Below are positions 8,396-16,752 of a DNA stretch of 48,165 nucleotides, piece by piece. The position numbers and the translations under genes are program-made. Below the pieces are notes generated by a model. The model ran no database searches. It was not told where the DNA came from and worked only from the letters and a program-made list of their open reading frames with translations. Each line of letters starts with the position of its first letter. Position 1 is the first letter of the stretch. The stretch is from Streptomyces longispororuber (GTDB taxonomy: Bacteria; Actinomycetota; Actinomycetes; Streptomycetales; Streptomycetaceae): assembly GCF_024448165.1 (NCBI RefSeq), contig NZ_JAMOLN010000050.1, positions 1 to 48,165 of the forward strand, read 5' to 3'.

Positions 8396-8596
8396 TTCGC
8401 GAAGGCGGTCCAGGCATCCGACGTGGTGATCACAATGGGCTGCGGGGATGCCTGCCCGGTCTTCCCCGGCAGGCGGTATCTGGACTGGACGCTCGCAGAC
8501 CCGGCCGGTCAGGGCATCGCGGCGGTCCGCCCGATCCGGGACGAGATCGAGGTGCGCATCCGCGGCCTGCTCGCCGATCTCCTGCCCACGGTGTGA
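8396..8596 (+). pseudogene. Arsenate reductase / low-MW phosphatase C-terminal fragment
   Basis: The reading DVVITMGCGDACPVFPG, then YLDWTLADPAGQG and VRPIRDEIEVRI, is the C-terminal half of thioredoxin/mycothiol-type arsenate reductases (LMW-PTP fold). The N-terminal P-loop with the catalytic cysteine is absent, because the sequence upstream is unrelated. The natural stop is kept. This is a 5'-truncated remnant with no other ars gene near it. Confidence 0.72.
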
Positions 8597-8689
8597 TGGC
8601 GCGCCGGTGCGTCAGCTGCAGGAGCCGATCGTGCGGCCGTCGCGGGGAACGGCAGCGAGGCCGAGTGCAGTTGGCGTGCTGGTAAAGGT

Positions 8690-9045
8690 CCGAGGCTTGA
8701 CGGCCATGAGCCCGCCCATGGAGGCGACGCCATCAGGTGGCCGCGGCGGCGCCGGCGCATGTGGGGCAGCGGCGCCTGCAGCGTGGCCACCGCCCCGAAC
8801 ACGTTGACCGCGAACTGCCGCCGCGCCTCGGCCAGCGGGGTTTCCGCGAAGGTTCCCTCCAGGCCGTGGCCGGCGTTGGCGACGACGACGTCCAAGGGGC
8901 CGACGCTCCGCTCCACCTCCGCCATCACCCTCGACACAGCGGCGTCGTCCGTCACATCCAGGATGCGGCCGTGAGCATGCCCGGGCTTGAGCTCTTCGAA
9001 GGCCTGCCGGTCCCCCAAGGTCTGCATCGGGATTCGCCTCTGAGG
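8690..9045 (-). pseudogene. Short-chain dehydrogenase internal fragment
   Basis: The minus strand reads AFEELKPGHAHGRILDVTD, VGPLDVVVANAGHGLEGTF, ARRQFAVNVFGAVATLQA and RRRRGHLM, matching the middle of a classical SDR (the NNAG-type motif appears as ANAG). After GHLM a one-base frameshift leads into SMGGLMA, where the catalytic Ser strand should be, and similarity then ends. The glycine-rich NAD-binding start and the YxxxK motif are both missing, so it is inactive debris next to the lanthipeptide transporter. Confidence 0.75.
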
Positions 9046-9124
9046 ATGCGCGGGAGGGTACGGGGCACGGTCCATGACTCCGATGGATCCGTTGTCCGGA
9101 CGCCGAAACCTTGAACACCGGAGC

Positions 9125-11317
9125 TCAGTCGAGGCTCACCGACGATGTCGCCTTCCGGCTCTGCACCAGCTGCGCGTACGCGCCGTCGGCGGCGATGAGC
9201 TCCTCATGGGTTCCCTGCTCAACTATCCGGCCCTGATCGACAACGACGATCAGGTCTGCGGAACGCACGGTACTGAGCCGGTGCGCGATCACCACGCGGG
9301 TGCAGCGGAGTTCGCGCAGGTTCTGCTGGATGGTCTCCTCGGTGAGCGTGTCGAGGTGGCTGGTCGCTTCATCCATCAGCAGGACACTCGGCCGTCCGAC
9401 CAGGGCCCGGGCCAGCCCGATCCGCTGGCGCTGGCCGCCGGACATGCCGCTGCCCCGCTCTCCGAGGGCGGTGAAGTATCCCATCGGCATGCGCTCGATA
9501 TCGGCCTGCAGGCAGGCGATCCCGGCGGCCTCGACCACGTCGTCGGGACTCACGTCGGGCCGGTTGATCCTGATGTTGTCGAGAATGGTGCCGCTGAACA
9601 CCGCGTTGTCCTGGACGACCACGCCGAACCGGGAGCGCACCGACTCCACATCGAACCGGTCGATCGGAGCGCCGTCGAGGAGCACGCGGCCTTCCACCGG
9701 CTGGTACAGCCCGAGCATGAGCCGCGCCAGCGTGCTCTTGCCCGACCCGGATCTGCCCACGACCGCCACCGAGCTGCCGGCGGGTACGTGCAGGTTGACG
9801 GCGTCGACGGCGGGCGGTGCGTCCGGTTGGTACTGGTAGCGCACCGACTCCAGGCGAATGTCGCCGCGGACGACGGGGATCCGGGGCCGGGGCTCGGGCT
9901 GTTCCGGGGGTTCGGCGAGCACGTCGCGCAGGCGTCGTACGTGTACGCCTACTCCTTGCAGGGCGTGGTACGTCCGGGAGAGCGTGGAGATGGGGCCGAG
10001 TGCCATGCCGGCCAGTGTGTTGGCGCCGACCAGCGTGCCGATGGACATGTGCCCGTCCATCACCAGCCACGCGCCGGTCCACAGCAGCGCCAGCGGGGCG
10101 CCGAGTCTGGTCAGGTCCATGACGCCGTCCATCGTGTTGCTCACGGTGCCCTTGCGTCGGGTCGCGGCGAGTTGCCGTTCGTACAGCTCCTGCCAGCGGT
10201 CGAGGGCGACCCGTTCGGCGCCTGCCGCCTTGAGGGTCTCGATGCCGGAGAGCGACTCCACGAGCTGTGCTTGCGCCAGTGTCATCTCTCCGATCTCCTG
10301 GCGGCTGGCGTCTCGCACCCGGGGGGTGAAGGCGAGCGCGACGGCGATCTGGCAGACGGCCGCCCCGAGTACCACCAGGGCGATGGCGGGGGCCACTTGC
10401 CACAGGATGACGATGTAGAGCAGGCCCATACCGCCGTCGAGGACGAGGGAGAGTGTGTGGGAGGTGAGTACCTCGCGCACCAGCATGCTGCTGGAGACAC
10501 GTGTGAGGATGTCGCCGCTGTTCCTGAGCTGGAAGTAGGGGTACGGCAGCCGGAACAGGTGCCGCAGGAAGGACGTCATCAGGGTGTGATCGATCCGGTT
10601 CCGCAGGTGCAGCAGCAGCTGGTTCCGGGTGAAGCCGATCAGCGCCTGCCCCACGACCAGAGCAGCGATGCCCAGCCCGATGGTGTGCATCGCCCGGGGC
10701 GAGTTGCCGGCGATCACGTCGTCCAGGATGTGCTGGGTGATCAGCGCGGGGAGCAGCCCCAGGGCGGTCAGGAGCGCGGATACGCCGAGTAGGCCGGCGA
10801 TGAGTGAGGGACGTCGCGGGGCGTACTGGGCGAGGAAGCCCAGAACCTCGCCGCGTGGTCTGGCCTTGGCCTGGAATTCGGGGCCGGGGGTGAGAGTGAG
10901 CACCACGCCGCTGAAGGAGCTGTCGAACTCCTCGCGGGAGACCTTCTGCCGGCCTTGGGAGGGATCCACGATCGTGGCGTGGTGCTCGCTGAATTCCTCG
11001 AGCACGACGTAGTGGTTGAGGTTCCAGTGCAGCAGGGCGGGGAGTCTGAGCTGTTTGAGCGCCCATGACTCCGCCTGGTAGGCCTCGACCGTCATGCCGT
11101 ACTCCTCGGCGACGGCGGCGAGGGCGGCGGCGTTCGAGCCGTCGCGACCGATGCCGAGACGGTCGCGCACTTCCGGCACGGTCACATGGTGGCCATGCGC
11201 GCAGACGAGCATGGCGAGGGCGGCGGCTCCGCACTCGGCGATGCTGTCCTGCAGGAGTACGGGTACCCGGGTGCGGGCTCCGCCGGGACGGAACCCCACC
11301 CGCCGACGGTCACCCAT
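9125..11317 (-). CDS. lanT: LanT: C39-peptidase ABC transporter for lanthipeptide processing and export
   Basis: A 730-residue peptidase-containing ABC transporter that cleaves leader peptides after a double-glycine site and exports the mature lanthipeptide. The ATG at 11317 shares its A with the TGA stop of lanM, so the two are translationally coupled. The N-terminal C39 peptidase is intact: Gln23, catalytic Cys29 (DSIAECGA), His102 (NHYVVLEEF) and Asp118. A membrane domain covers about residues 160-450. The ATPase domain has Walker A GRSGSGKST, signature SGGQRQR and Walker B LLMDEATSHLD. Since no separate protease gene is present, this protein should do all final leader removal. No LanFEG-type immunity transporter was seen nearby. 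Confidence 0.93.
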   Translation of the reverse strand: MGDRRRVGFRPGGARTRVPVLLQDSIAECGAAALAMLVCAHGHHVTVPEVRDRLGIGRDGSNAAALAAVAEEYGMTVEAYQAESWALKQLRLPALLHWNLNHYVVLEEFSEHHATIVDPSQGRQKVSREEFDSSFSGVVLTLTPGPEFQAKARPRGEVLGFLAQYAPRRPSLIAGLLGVSALLTALGLLPALITQHILDDVIAGNSPRAMHTIGLGIAALVVGQALIGFTRNQLLLHLRNRIDHTLMTSFLRHLFRLPYPYFQLRNSGDILTRVSSSMLVREVLTSHTLSLVLDGGMGLLYIVILWQVAPAIALVVLGAAVCQIAVALAFTPRVRDASRQEIGEMTLAQAQLVESLSGIETLKAAGAERVALDRWQELYERQLAATRRKGTVSNTMDGVMDLTRLGAPLALLWTGAWLVMDGHMSIGTLVGANTLAGMALGPISTLSRTYHALQGVGVHVRRLRDVLAEPPEQPEPRPRIPVVRGDIRLESVRYQYQPDAPPAVDAVNLHVPAGSSVAVVGRSGSGKSTLARLMLGLYQPVEGRVLLDGAPIDRFDVESVRSRFGVVVQDNAVFSGTILDNIRINRPDVSPDDVVEAAGIACLQADIERMPMGYFTALGERGSGMSGGQRQRIGLARALVGRPSVLLMDEATSHLDTLTEETIQQNLRELRCTRVVIAHRLSTVRSADLIVVVDQGRIVEQGTHEELIAADGAYAQLVQSRKATSSVSLD

Positions 11318-14300
11318 CAGAGGGCTTCCTGCCTCGACGGCGGATCCAGCAGCAGCACGGAGGGAACCTGGTCCGGATAGGCCAGCCGCAGCAGGTTGTA
11401 GCCGACGCCGGCCCTGCCGTACATCAGCCCGGGGAGGGCTTCGGGAGTGAGCTGGCCGGTGAGCCAGCCGTCCTTGCCGAGCTCCAGCAGAGCGGCGACC
11501 CCGCGCTGGACACGATGTGCGCCGTCGTCGTCCCCGCGGTGCCGGGCGGCCAGGTGAAGGAATTCCAGGTTGCCCAGGTCGCCGTGGCAGATGCTGTTGT
11601 TCCCGCAGGACTGGAACGCCCCGTCCGAACCGAAGTGGACCATTCGTGCGGTGCGTTCCGCGATCCGCAGATCCTCGTCGGCCAGGGCCCTGAGCGAAGG
11701 CGTGGCGTCGTCGGCCCGTCCGAGGGAGCAGAGGATGCCCAGGCGGCTCATGCCGACGCCGGGGGCTCCGTGGCACCAGGCCATGCCGTAGCCGCCGCCT
11801 CCGCCCATCTCCTCGTACCGGAGATCGGGCCAATTGCCCAGGCCGGCGTCGAGAGTGGACCGCTCGTAGCGCAGGACCTGTTCGATGATCTGTGGGTACT
11901 CGGGCCGCGGCCGCACGGCGTGCAGGCGGGCGAGCGCGTAGGCGATGCCGGAGGCGCCGTGGGACATCCCGGTGAGGGGCACGGGGCCGAGCCTGGTCTG
12001 CCACCCGATGCCTTCGCCCGTGGGTCCGGCGGCGCGCAACAGCCGTTCCGCCGCCAGTTCGGCGGTGCGCAGAGCGGCGGACTGCGGGCGCACGGCGTGC
12101 AGCGCAAGCGCCGCAAGGATCGCTCCCGCGCTGCCACTGATGATGTCGTAACTGACGTCATAGGCGATGTGCCGGTCGAGGCTGGTCAGGGTGCGCTCGG
12201 CGGCGTCGAGGAGGTCATCCCGTGCGTGGAGTACCGCGGCGTGGGTGAGGTAGTAGACCATGCTGCCGGTCACGCCGAAGGCGCCGGCGTCGGCGTGCTC
12301 CGTCAGGGCTTCACGGAGCAGCGGAGCGGGTGCGTCCTCCATCTGCTCGACGAAGGCGATTGCCTGCCTGTGCAGGGAGCCCGCCGTGAGCTCCGCGTAC
12401 TCGAGCAGGCGGGGATCGCCACTGAGCCGAGCCGCGGCGGAGAGGAACAGGCCCATCCCGGGAGTGCCGGAGTACAGGTCTGTCGTGGTCGGGCCGACCT
12501 GCCAGATCGCCTCGTCGATGAAGTTGAGTCCGATCCAGCCCAGTCGCTCTCCGTCCTTGATGGCCGCGTCACAGAGGCTGTGCGCCAACTGGACGGCTGC
12601 CGCCAGCGAATCCTCCGGGGCGGTGAGCCGGTCCGGGAGGTCCAGAGTGACGAGGCCGGTGTGTGGTGTCGAGGCCGGCTCCAGGGAGTCGAACGCCCGG
12701 CGGATCAGCATGACCTGGGTATCGAGGTCGTTCTCGTCGAGGCGAGCGAGCCGCCTGCGTGCGACTTCGATGGGAGGCTCGTCGAGCACGTCAGAAATGG
12801 TGATGCCCTCGCTGTCCACCAGATCACGCGAGCCGGGCAATGACGAGAAGAAGGGGACGTCACCCCTGCGCAGGTCGCGCAACTCCGACGGCACCAGCTG
12901 TTCCCAGGACTGGGTGCCGTCGGCGGTGAGTGCCAGGCGGGCGAGGAACCGGTCACGGTCGAGAGCGTCGCGCAGGAAGTCGGGATGCTTGCTGTCCTCC
13001 AGAAGGCACTGGTAATACGCCGTGGCGCGGACGATGTGCCTCATCTCGACATCCGCGAACCGGTCGAGTACGGACGACCAACTGCTCTTGTCCTGGGCGA
13101 TGGCGCGGTGGGTCCAGACGAAACCCGCTTCGACTTCGGAGGCATATCCGCGGGCATCGACCACCTCGCCGTTCAGCTCTGCCCTGCTGGTGGTGTCACC
13201 GGGCATCTCCACGTGCTGCTCGACGAACCTCATCTCATCGGTGCCGGCCTTCTGCGGGACGGGAACAGGAATGAGGGTCTTCTGTTGCCCCTCCACTCCC
13301 ACAGGGCTGGTCTCGACCGCGTGGGCGACTCCCTCGTTGCGGACGATGAGTTTGGAGGGCAGCAGTCCGACTCGCAGCACGCCGTCGACCATGAGGTCAT
13401 CGGCCGGCGTGGACCAGAATCCCCCGGCTGTCGGCAGAGCGCCGTGGAACAACGCCTCCATGTCGACCATCACCGGGTACGCGCCGTGCGCGATGACGTT
13501 CTCGTGGTGGACGTCGACGCCGCACAGAGCGTAGTTCAGGGCAAGCAGCGCGCCGGTGCGCCAGAAGAATCCACGGACTTCGGCATCCGACCGGCAGGAC
13601 TGATGGTCCACGAAGCCGGACCACCCGTAGTCCTCGCCCGCCAGCGTCCTCGGCGCGACGAGGTCGTAGTCGGGGCCCTGGCCATGGAACCAGCTCAGGA
13701 CCTCTCCCCATGCGACGTCGGAGGCAAGGGACCGGGGCTTGTAGACGAGCTTCTGGCGCGTGAACGTCACGATGGCGACACTGCGGCCGCGACGGTGGGT
13801 GTCACCAGCTCCGAACTGTACGTCGACCAGGTCGCCGAGCCCTCCGTCACACCAGGTGTCGAGCTCGTCGACGTCGGCAAGGAGCCGCTCGGCGAACTCG
13901 GCCCGGGACTCGACCCAACCCGTGAGGATGTCGCCGAGGTGACGGAGGAGAACGGAGTACTCGGCCCAGAGCTCGCTCTGGGCGGAGTCCTCGCCGAGCT
14001 GCCGGACGAAGTCGGCGAATCGGTCTTCGGGGGTGTCCCCGTGCAGGCGTCCTTCGACCCGGGCGACGTTCAGTTCCAGCACCATGGTCCGCACCACGGC
14101 CGCATTGATGTCCTGCTCCGGCCAGGCTGCGCAGAGTACGTCGGCGATACCGGCGATCCGGGAATCTGCGGTGAGTTCGGACAAGCGCCGATGGAGTTCG
14201 CGCTGGCTGCCGTGGATCAGTGCCGCCGCGGGGGCCACCAGCGAGGTGTCGAGGCCTTTGGCGAGACAGGACAACGACTCGTCCGGCTCTCCCGCTTCCG

Positions 14301-14538
14301 TACGCCGCCTCAGGTCCCGCACCCAGGACGGCACAGGTATCGACCCGGCCCCCGGCCCCAGACGGGCCTGGAAGTCGTCGAGGCCGAATCCCAGTGCCCC
14401 CACCAGCGTGGCGACGGATTCCTCCGAGCCGAAGACGTCGAGCCACCGCTTCATCTCGGCTGCTCCGTCGGTAGCTGCCGACGGAGTTCGCTCATGCAGG
14501 AACGCCGCGTTGGGCCAGGGGAAGTTACGAACAGACAT
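11317..14538 (-). CDS. lanM: LanM: class II lanthipeptide synthetase
   Basis: A 1073-residue bifunctional enzyme that phosphorylates and dehydrates Ser/Thr in the precursor core and then forms (methyl)lanthionine rings with cysteines. The N-terminal half is the kinase-like dehydratase domain (marks KLVYKPRS, HHENVIAHG and VMVDMEALF). The C-terminal half is a LanC-like cyclase with zinc ligands Cys922 in AWCHG and Cys984-His985 in ICHGD. ATG at 14538 has AAAGG 7 nt upstream. The length is normal for the family and both active sites look complete. It follows three precursor genes at short distances (75 bp after the last) and overlaps lanT by one base, so one transcript is likely. A single enzyme must therefore accept three quite different cores. 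Confidence 0.95.
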   Translation of the reverse strand: MSVRNFPWPNAAFLHERTPSAATDGAAEMKRWLDVFGSEESVATLVGALGFGLDDFQARLGPGAGSIPVPSWVRDLRRRTEAGEPDESLSCLAKGLDTSLVAPAAALIHGSQRELHRRLSELTADSRIAGIADVLCAAWPEQDINAAVVRTMVLELNVARVEGRLHGDTPEDRFADFVRQLGEDSAQSELWAEYSVLLRHLGDILTGWVESRAEFAERLLADVDELDTWCDGGLGDLVDVQFGAGDTHRRGRSVAIVTFTRQKLVYKPRSLASDVAWGEVLSWFHGQGPDYDLVAPRTLAGEDYGWSGFVDHQSCRSDAEVRGFFWRTGALLALNYALCGVDVHHENVIAHGAYPVMVDMEALFHGALPTAGGFWSTPADDLMVDGVLRVGLLPSKLIVRNEGVAHAVETSPVGVEGQQKTLIPVPVPQKAGTDEMRFVEQHVEMPGDTTSRAELNGEVVDARGYASEVEAGFVWTHRAIAQDKSSWSSVLDRFADVEMRHIVRATAYYQCLLEDSKHPDFLRDALDRDRFLARLALTADGTQSWEQLVPSELRDLRRGDVPFFSSLPGSRDLVDSEGITISDVLDEPPIEVARRRLARLDENDLDTQVMLIRRAFDSLEPASTPHTGLVTLDLPDRLTAPEDSLAAAVQLAHSLCDAAIKDGERLGWIGLNFIDEAIWQVGPTTTDLYSGTPGMGLFLSAAARLSGDPRLLEYAELTAGSLHRQAIAFVEQMEDAPAPLLREALTEHADAGAFGVTGSMVYYLTHAAVLHARDDLLDAAERTLTSLDRHIAYDVSYDIISGSAGAILAALALHAVRPQSAALRTAELAAERLLRAAGPTGEGIGWQTRLGPVPLTGMSHGASGIAYALARLHAVRPRPEYPQIIEQVLRYERSTLDAGLGNWPDLRYEEMGGGGGYGMAWCHGAPGVGMSRLGILCSLGRADDATPSLRALADEDLRIAERTARMVHFGSDGAFQSCGNNSICHGDLGNLEFLHLAARHRGDDDGAHRVQRGVAALLELGKDGWLTGQLTPEALPGLMYGRAGVGYNLLRLAYPDQVPSVLLLDPPSRQEAL

Positions 14539-14613
14539 GTCCTGCCTTTCAAGGGGCGCTCCCCGCGCCGCCGGGCGGCGACGCGGGGAGCGCCGATGTG
14601 TCCAGGGTGCTGA

Positions 14614-14841
14614 TCAGCAGACCGACAGGGTGATGCTGCAGAGAGCCGGATTGGTCATCGTGAACGTCTTGGGAGACGAGCAGCAGCCGATGCTCAGCAG
14701 CGTCTGCGTACCGCCGCCGGCGGCGCCGGCGAGCTCGGTGGCCTCAAGGTGAATCAGGCCGGGCGTCCCGGAGGGGTGCTCCGGGCTCGCCGAGAGGGTG
14801 CTGCGGTACTCCGGGTCTTTCCAGGCACGGACGATGTCCAT
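14614..14841 (-). CDS. lanA1: Lanthipeptide precursor 1 (mersacidin/lichenicidin-type leader)
   Basis: A 75-residue precursor starting at ATG 14841 behind AAAGGGGA. The leader begins MDIVRAWKDPEYR, the hallmark of the mersacidin/lichenicidin family, continues with a HPSGTPG turn and ends in AAGGG near residue 44. The predicted core (about 31 residues, starting TQTLL) holds four cysteines: a CC pair at 53-54 in SIGCCSS, and Cys68 and Cys75 in the terminal CSITLSVC. There are several Ser/Thr for dehydration. The terminal segment resembles the CTLTxEC lipid-II binding ring of mersacidin in spacing but lacks the acidic residue. The exact cleavage point after Gly-Gly or Gly-Gly-Gly cannot be fixed from sequence. 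Confidence 0.93.
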   Translation of the reverse strand: MDIVRAWKDPEYRSTLSASPEHPSGTPGLIHLEATELAGAAGGGTQTLLSIGCCSSPKTFTMTNPALCSITLSVC

Positions 14842-14866
14842 GTGTTTCCCCTTTACTGGTGTGAGG

Positions 14867-15085
14867 TCAGCAGCAGCCGAGGCTGGAGTAGCCCTTGGTG
14901 CCATCGCAGGCCGCGACGCTGAGGGTGACCCCGGCGCACCACCACGACGTTCCGCCGGCCACCTGCGACAACTGCGTGCGGGACATGCCGACGATTCCGG
15001 CCGGGTTCGCGGGAATCGCTTCCCGGTCAGCCCCGGAAAGGGCGGCCCGGTACTCCGGGTCCTTCCATGCCTTTACTGTGTCCAT
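14867..15085 (-). CDS. lanA2: Lanthipeptide precursor 2
   Basis: A 72-residue precursor starting at ATG 15085 with AGGAAGAAGG upstream, 25 bp ahead of precursor 1. The leader starts MDTVKAWKDPEYR, carries the IPANPAG turn and ends with SQVAGG at residues 40-45. The predicted core is TSWWCAGVTLSVAAC followed by a Gly/Lys-rich link and a terminal LGCC. It has four cysteines (50, 60, 71, 72), a rare adjacent Trp pair and few hydroxy residues. Its core is unlike the other two, except that TLSV is shared with precursor 1. Together the leaders show one LanM/LanT recognition system feeding on diversified cores. Confidence 0.93.
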   Translation of the reverse strand: MDTVKAWKDPEYRAALSGADREAIPANPAGIVGMSRTQLSQVAGGTSWWCAGVTLSVAACDGTKGYSSLGCC

Positions 15086-15125
15086 TTCCTTCTTCCTTCT
15101 CTTTCTCTCTTTGGTGACGGGATGC

Positions 15126-15335
15126 TCAGCACACGGCGAGACTGACAACGCACCAGGACGAGACCAGAGTCGCGGTCTTGGTAACGCCCCCGAGCCCCGC
15201 TTCGCCGCCTCCTACTACTGCCGCGAGCCCTGCGGAGTCGAGCTTGCTGACCCCGGGGTTTCCCGACGGATGCCGTGGAGGGGTCGCCAGAGTCCGGCGG
15301 TACTCCGGGTCCTTCCAAGCTCGTACGGAATCCAT
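15126..15335 (-). CDS. lanA3: Lanthipeptide precursor 3
   Basis: A 69-residue precursor, first in the operon, starting at ATG 15335 with GGGAGG 7 nt upstream. The leader starts MDSVRAWKDPEYR, has HPSGNPG and ends VVGGG at residues 40-44. The predicted 25-residue core is Gly- and Thr-rich at its start and carries only two cysteines, both at the C terminus (WCVVSLAVC). At most two thioether rings are therefore possible, and the N-terminal threonines may remain dehydrated or free. The low cysteine count makes it comparable to the partner peptide of two-component lantibiotics, but that is a guess. Confidence 0.92.
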   Translation of the reverse strand: MDSVRAWKDPEYRRTLATPPRHPSGNPGVSKLDSAGLAAVVGGGEAGLGGVTKTATLVSSWCVVSLAVC

Positions 15336-15732
15336 TTCGATTCCTCCCTTTTGACGGACCGGCAAGTTCCAGAAATGACTTCGATAGAACGTGAACTCTG
15401 GCCCTTGCCTCTGATGAGAAGTGCCGAGGCAGGCGCTGCCGGACGCGAAAACTGTCGGCCGCGTCCGTCCAGCCCGTTCACTTTGCGGGGTCAGCACCAT
15501 GCCTCCGCCGACACCGAATATCGCAGGTGCCCGAGGAGCTGAGGAACCAGGAACGGTGGCCAGATCTGGTCAACTGGTCGGAACATCCTGCCTATTCACG
15601 ACCTGTCACAGAGATGCCACGGCTCAGTCACCGGGCCAGGTGGCACCTTCCGTCTCGCGCGTCGCGGCTCCTAAGCTCCAGGCACCACCCACTGGCCGGA
15701 TCCATCCCCGCCCATCCCCCACGGAGTGACTC
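15336..15732. promoter_or_regulatory. Divergent control region between lanthipeptide operon and regulator
   Basis: This 397-bp gene-free segment separates the first precursor gene (minus) from the LuxR-type regulator (plus), so both promoters must lie here. I could not identify convincing -35/-10 pairs or a clear inverted repeat by eye. Short open frames here lack ribosome sites and family similarity. Confidence 0.6.
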
Positions 15733-16734
15733 TTGCCTGCGCATCACATGGCCGTCCTCGGCATCACCGCGGTGGAGGAGGAGGTCTACCGGCTGCTGCT
15801 GCGCAGCCCCGGCGTCGAACTCTCCGAGGTTCACCTGCTGGCGAGGCAAGCACCGATCGTGCTGGACGCGGCAGTGCGCCGGCTGACGGAACTGCACGTC
15901 ATGCGCGAAGACGACGGCAAGGCCTGGCCGCACTCCCCTGACATGGTGGTGAACCGGCTGGCCCAGCAGCGCCTCGAGGAGCTCTACCACACCATCCGTA
16001 CGCTCTCGGATCTGAGACCCATCGTGGACTCCCTGACGCTCGAGTCAGGCGAGCGGGGCCCGGATCCCGAACACGCCCCGGTGGAGCGGCTGATCGGCCT
16101 GCCCGCCATCCGTGAGCGCCTGGACGAACTGGCCTTCTTCGCCCGCTCGGAGATTCTGGCCTGCGAACCGTACGACGCGCTGACCCCGGAGAACATCGAG
16201 AGTGCCCGCCCGCTGGATCTGCGCTGCCTGCGCCGCGGCGTCGTCGTGCGCAACTTGGTCCGCGCATCGGCGGTGGCGGACGACACCACCCGGGCCTACC
16301 TCCAGGAACTGACCGCGGCAGGGGCCCAAGTCCGGGTGATCGAGGACCTGAGGGAACTGATGCTCGTGTACGACCACCGCACGACGCTCGTTCCGGTGGA
16401 CCCGAAGAACACGTCCAAGGGTGCCCTCTGCTCGAGCGAGGAGGGGATCGTCACCACCGTCGTCAACAACTTCGAGCGACTGTGGGCGGGAGCCGATGAG
16501 TTCACCGACGTGGTCGGGCCGGGGAACCGCTCGTCCGACGAACCCGAACTGACCACTCTGCAGGCCGAAGTGTTGCGAGCGATGTGTACGGTCAGCAAGG
16601 ACGAGACCGGCGCGCGCCAGGTGGGCACGGCCCTGCGCACGTATCGCCGCTACATATCGGAGTTGATCCGGATCCTCGGTGCGGAGAATCGCGCCCATGC
16701 GGCGCTGCTGGCCCGGGAACGGGGCTGGATCTGA
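15733..16734 (+). CDS. TrmB-like / LuxR-type transcriptional regulator
   Basis: A 333-residue regulator. The TTG at 15733 has GGAG 6 nt upstream, whereas the ATG at 15748 is too far from it. Residues about 6-75 resemble a TrmB-type winged helix domain (ITAVEEEVYRLLLRSPG, VRRLTELHVM). The middle (110-250) is an effector-binding-like region (ARSEILACEPYDAL, LVPVDPKNTSKGAL, VVNNFERLWAGA). The last 65 residues form a LuxR-like helix-turn-helix (LTTLQAEVLRAMC, RTYRRYISELIRILGAENR). It diverges from the lanthipeptide operon, which makes it the likely pathway regulator. It is homologous to the next gene, which lacks the C-terminal domain. Confidence 0.82.
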   Translation: MPAHHMAVLGITAVEEEVYRLLLRSPGVELSEVHLLARQAPIVLDAAVRRLTELHVMREDDGKAWPHSPDMVVNRLAQQRLEELYHTIRTLSDLRPIVDSLTLESGERGPDPEHAPVERLIGLPAIRERLDELAFFARSEILACEPYDALTPENIESARPLDLRCLRRGVVVRNLVRASAVADDTTRAYLQELTAAGAQVRVIEDLRELMLVYDHRTTLVPVDPKNTSKGALCSSEEGIVTTVVNNFERLWAGADEFTDVVGPGNRSSDEPELTTLQAEVLRAMCTVSKDETGARQVGTALRTYRRYISELIRILGAENRAHAALLARERGWI

Positions 16735-16752
16735 CGCCCCGGGCGCCTGCCG

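Noticed and set aside
11318..12004. N-terminal extension of the LanT reading frame
   Set aside because: The frame is open upstream but lies inside lanM in another frame and is Arg/Pro-rich. The coupled ATG at 11317 fits the C39 family start.
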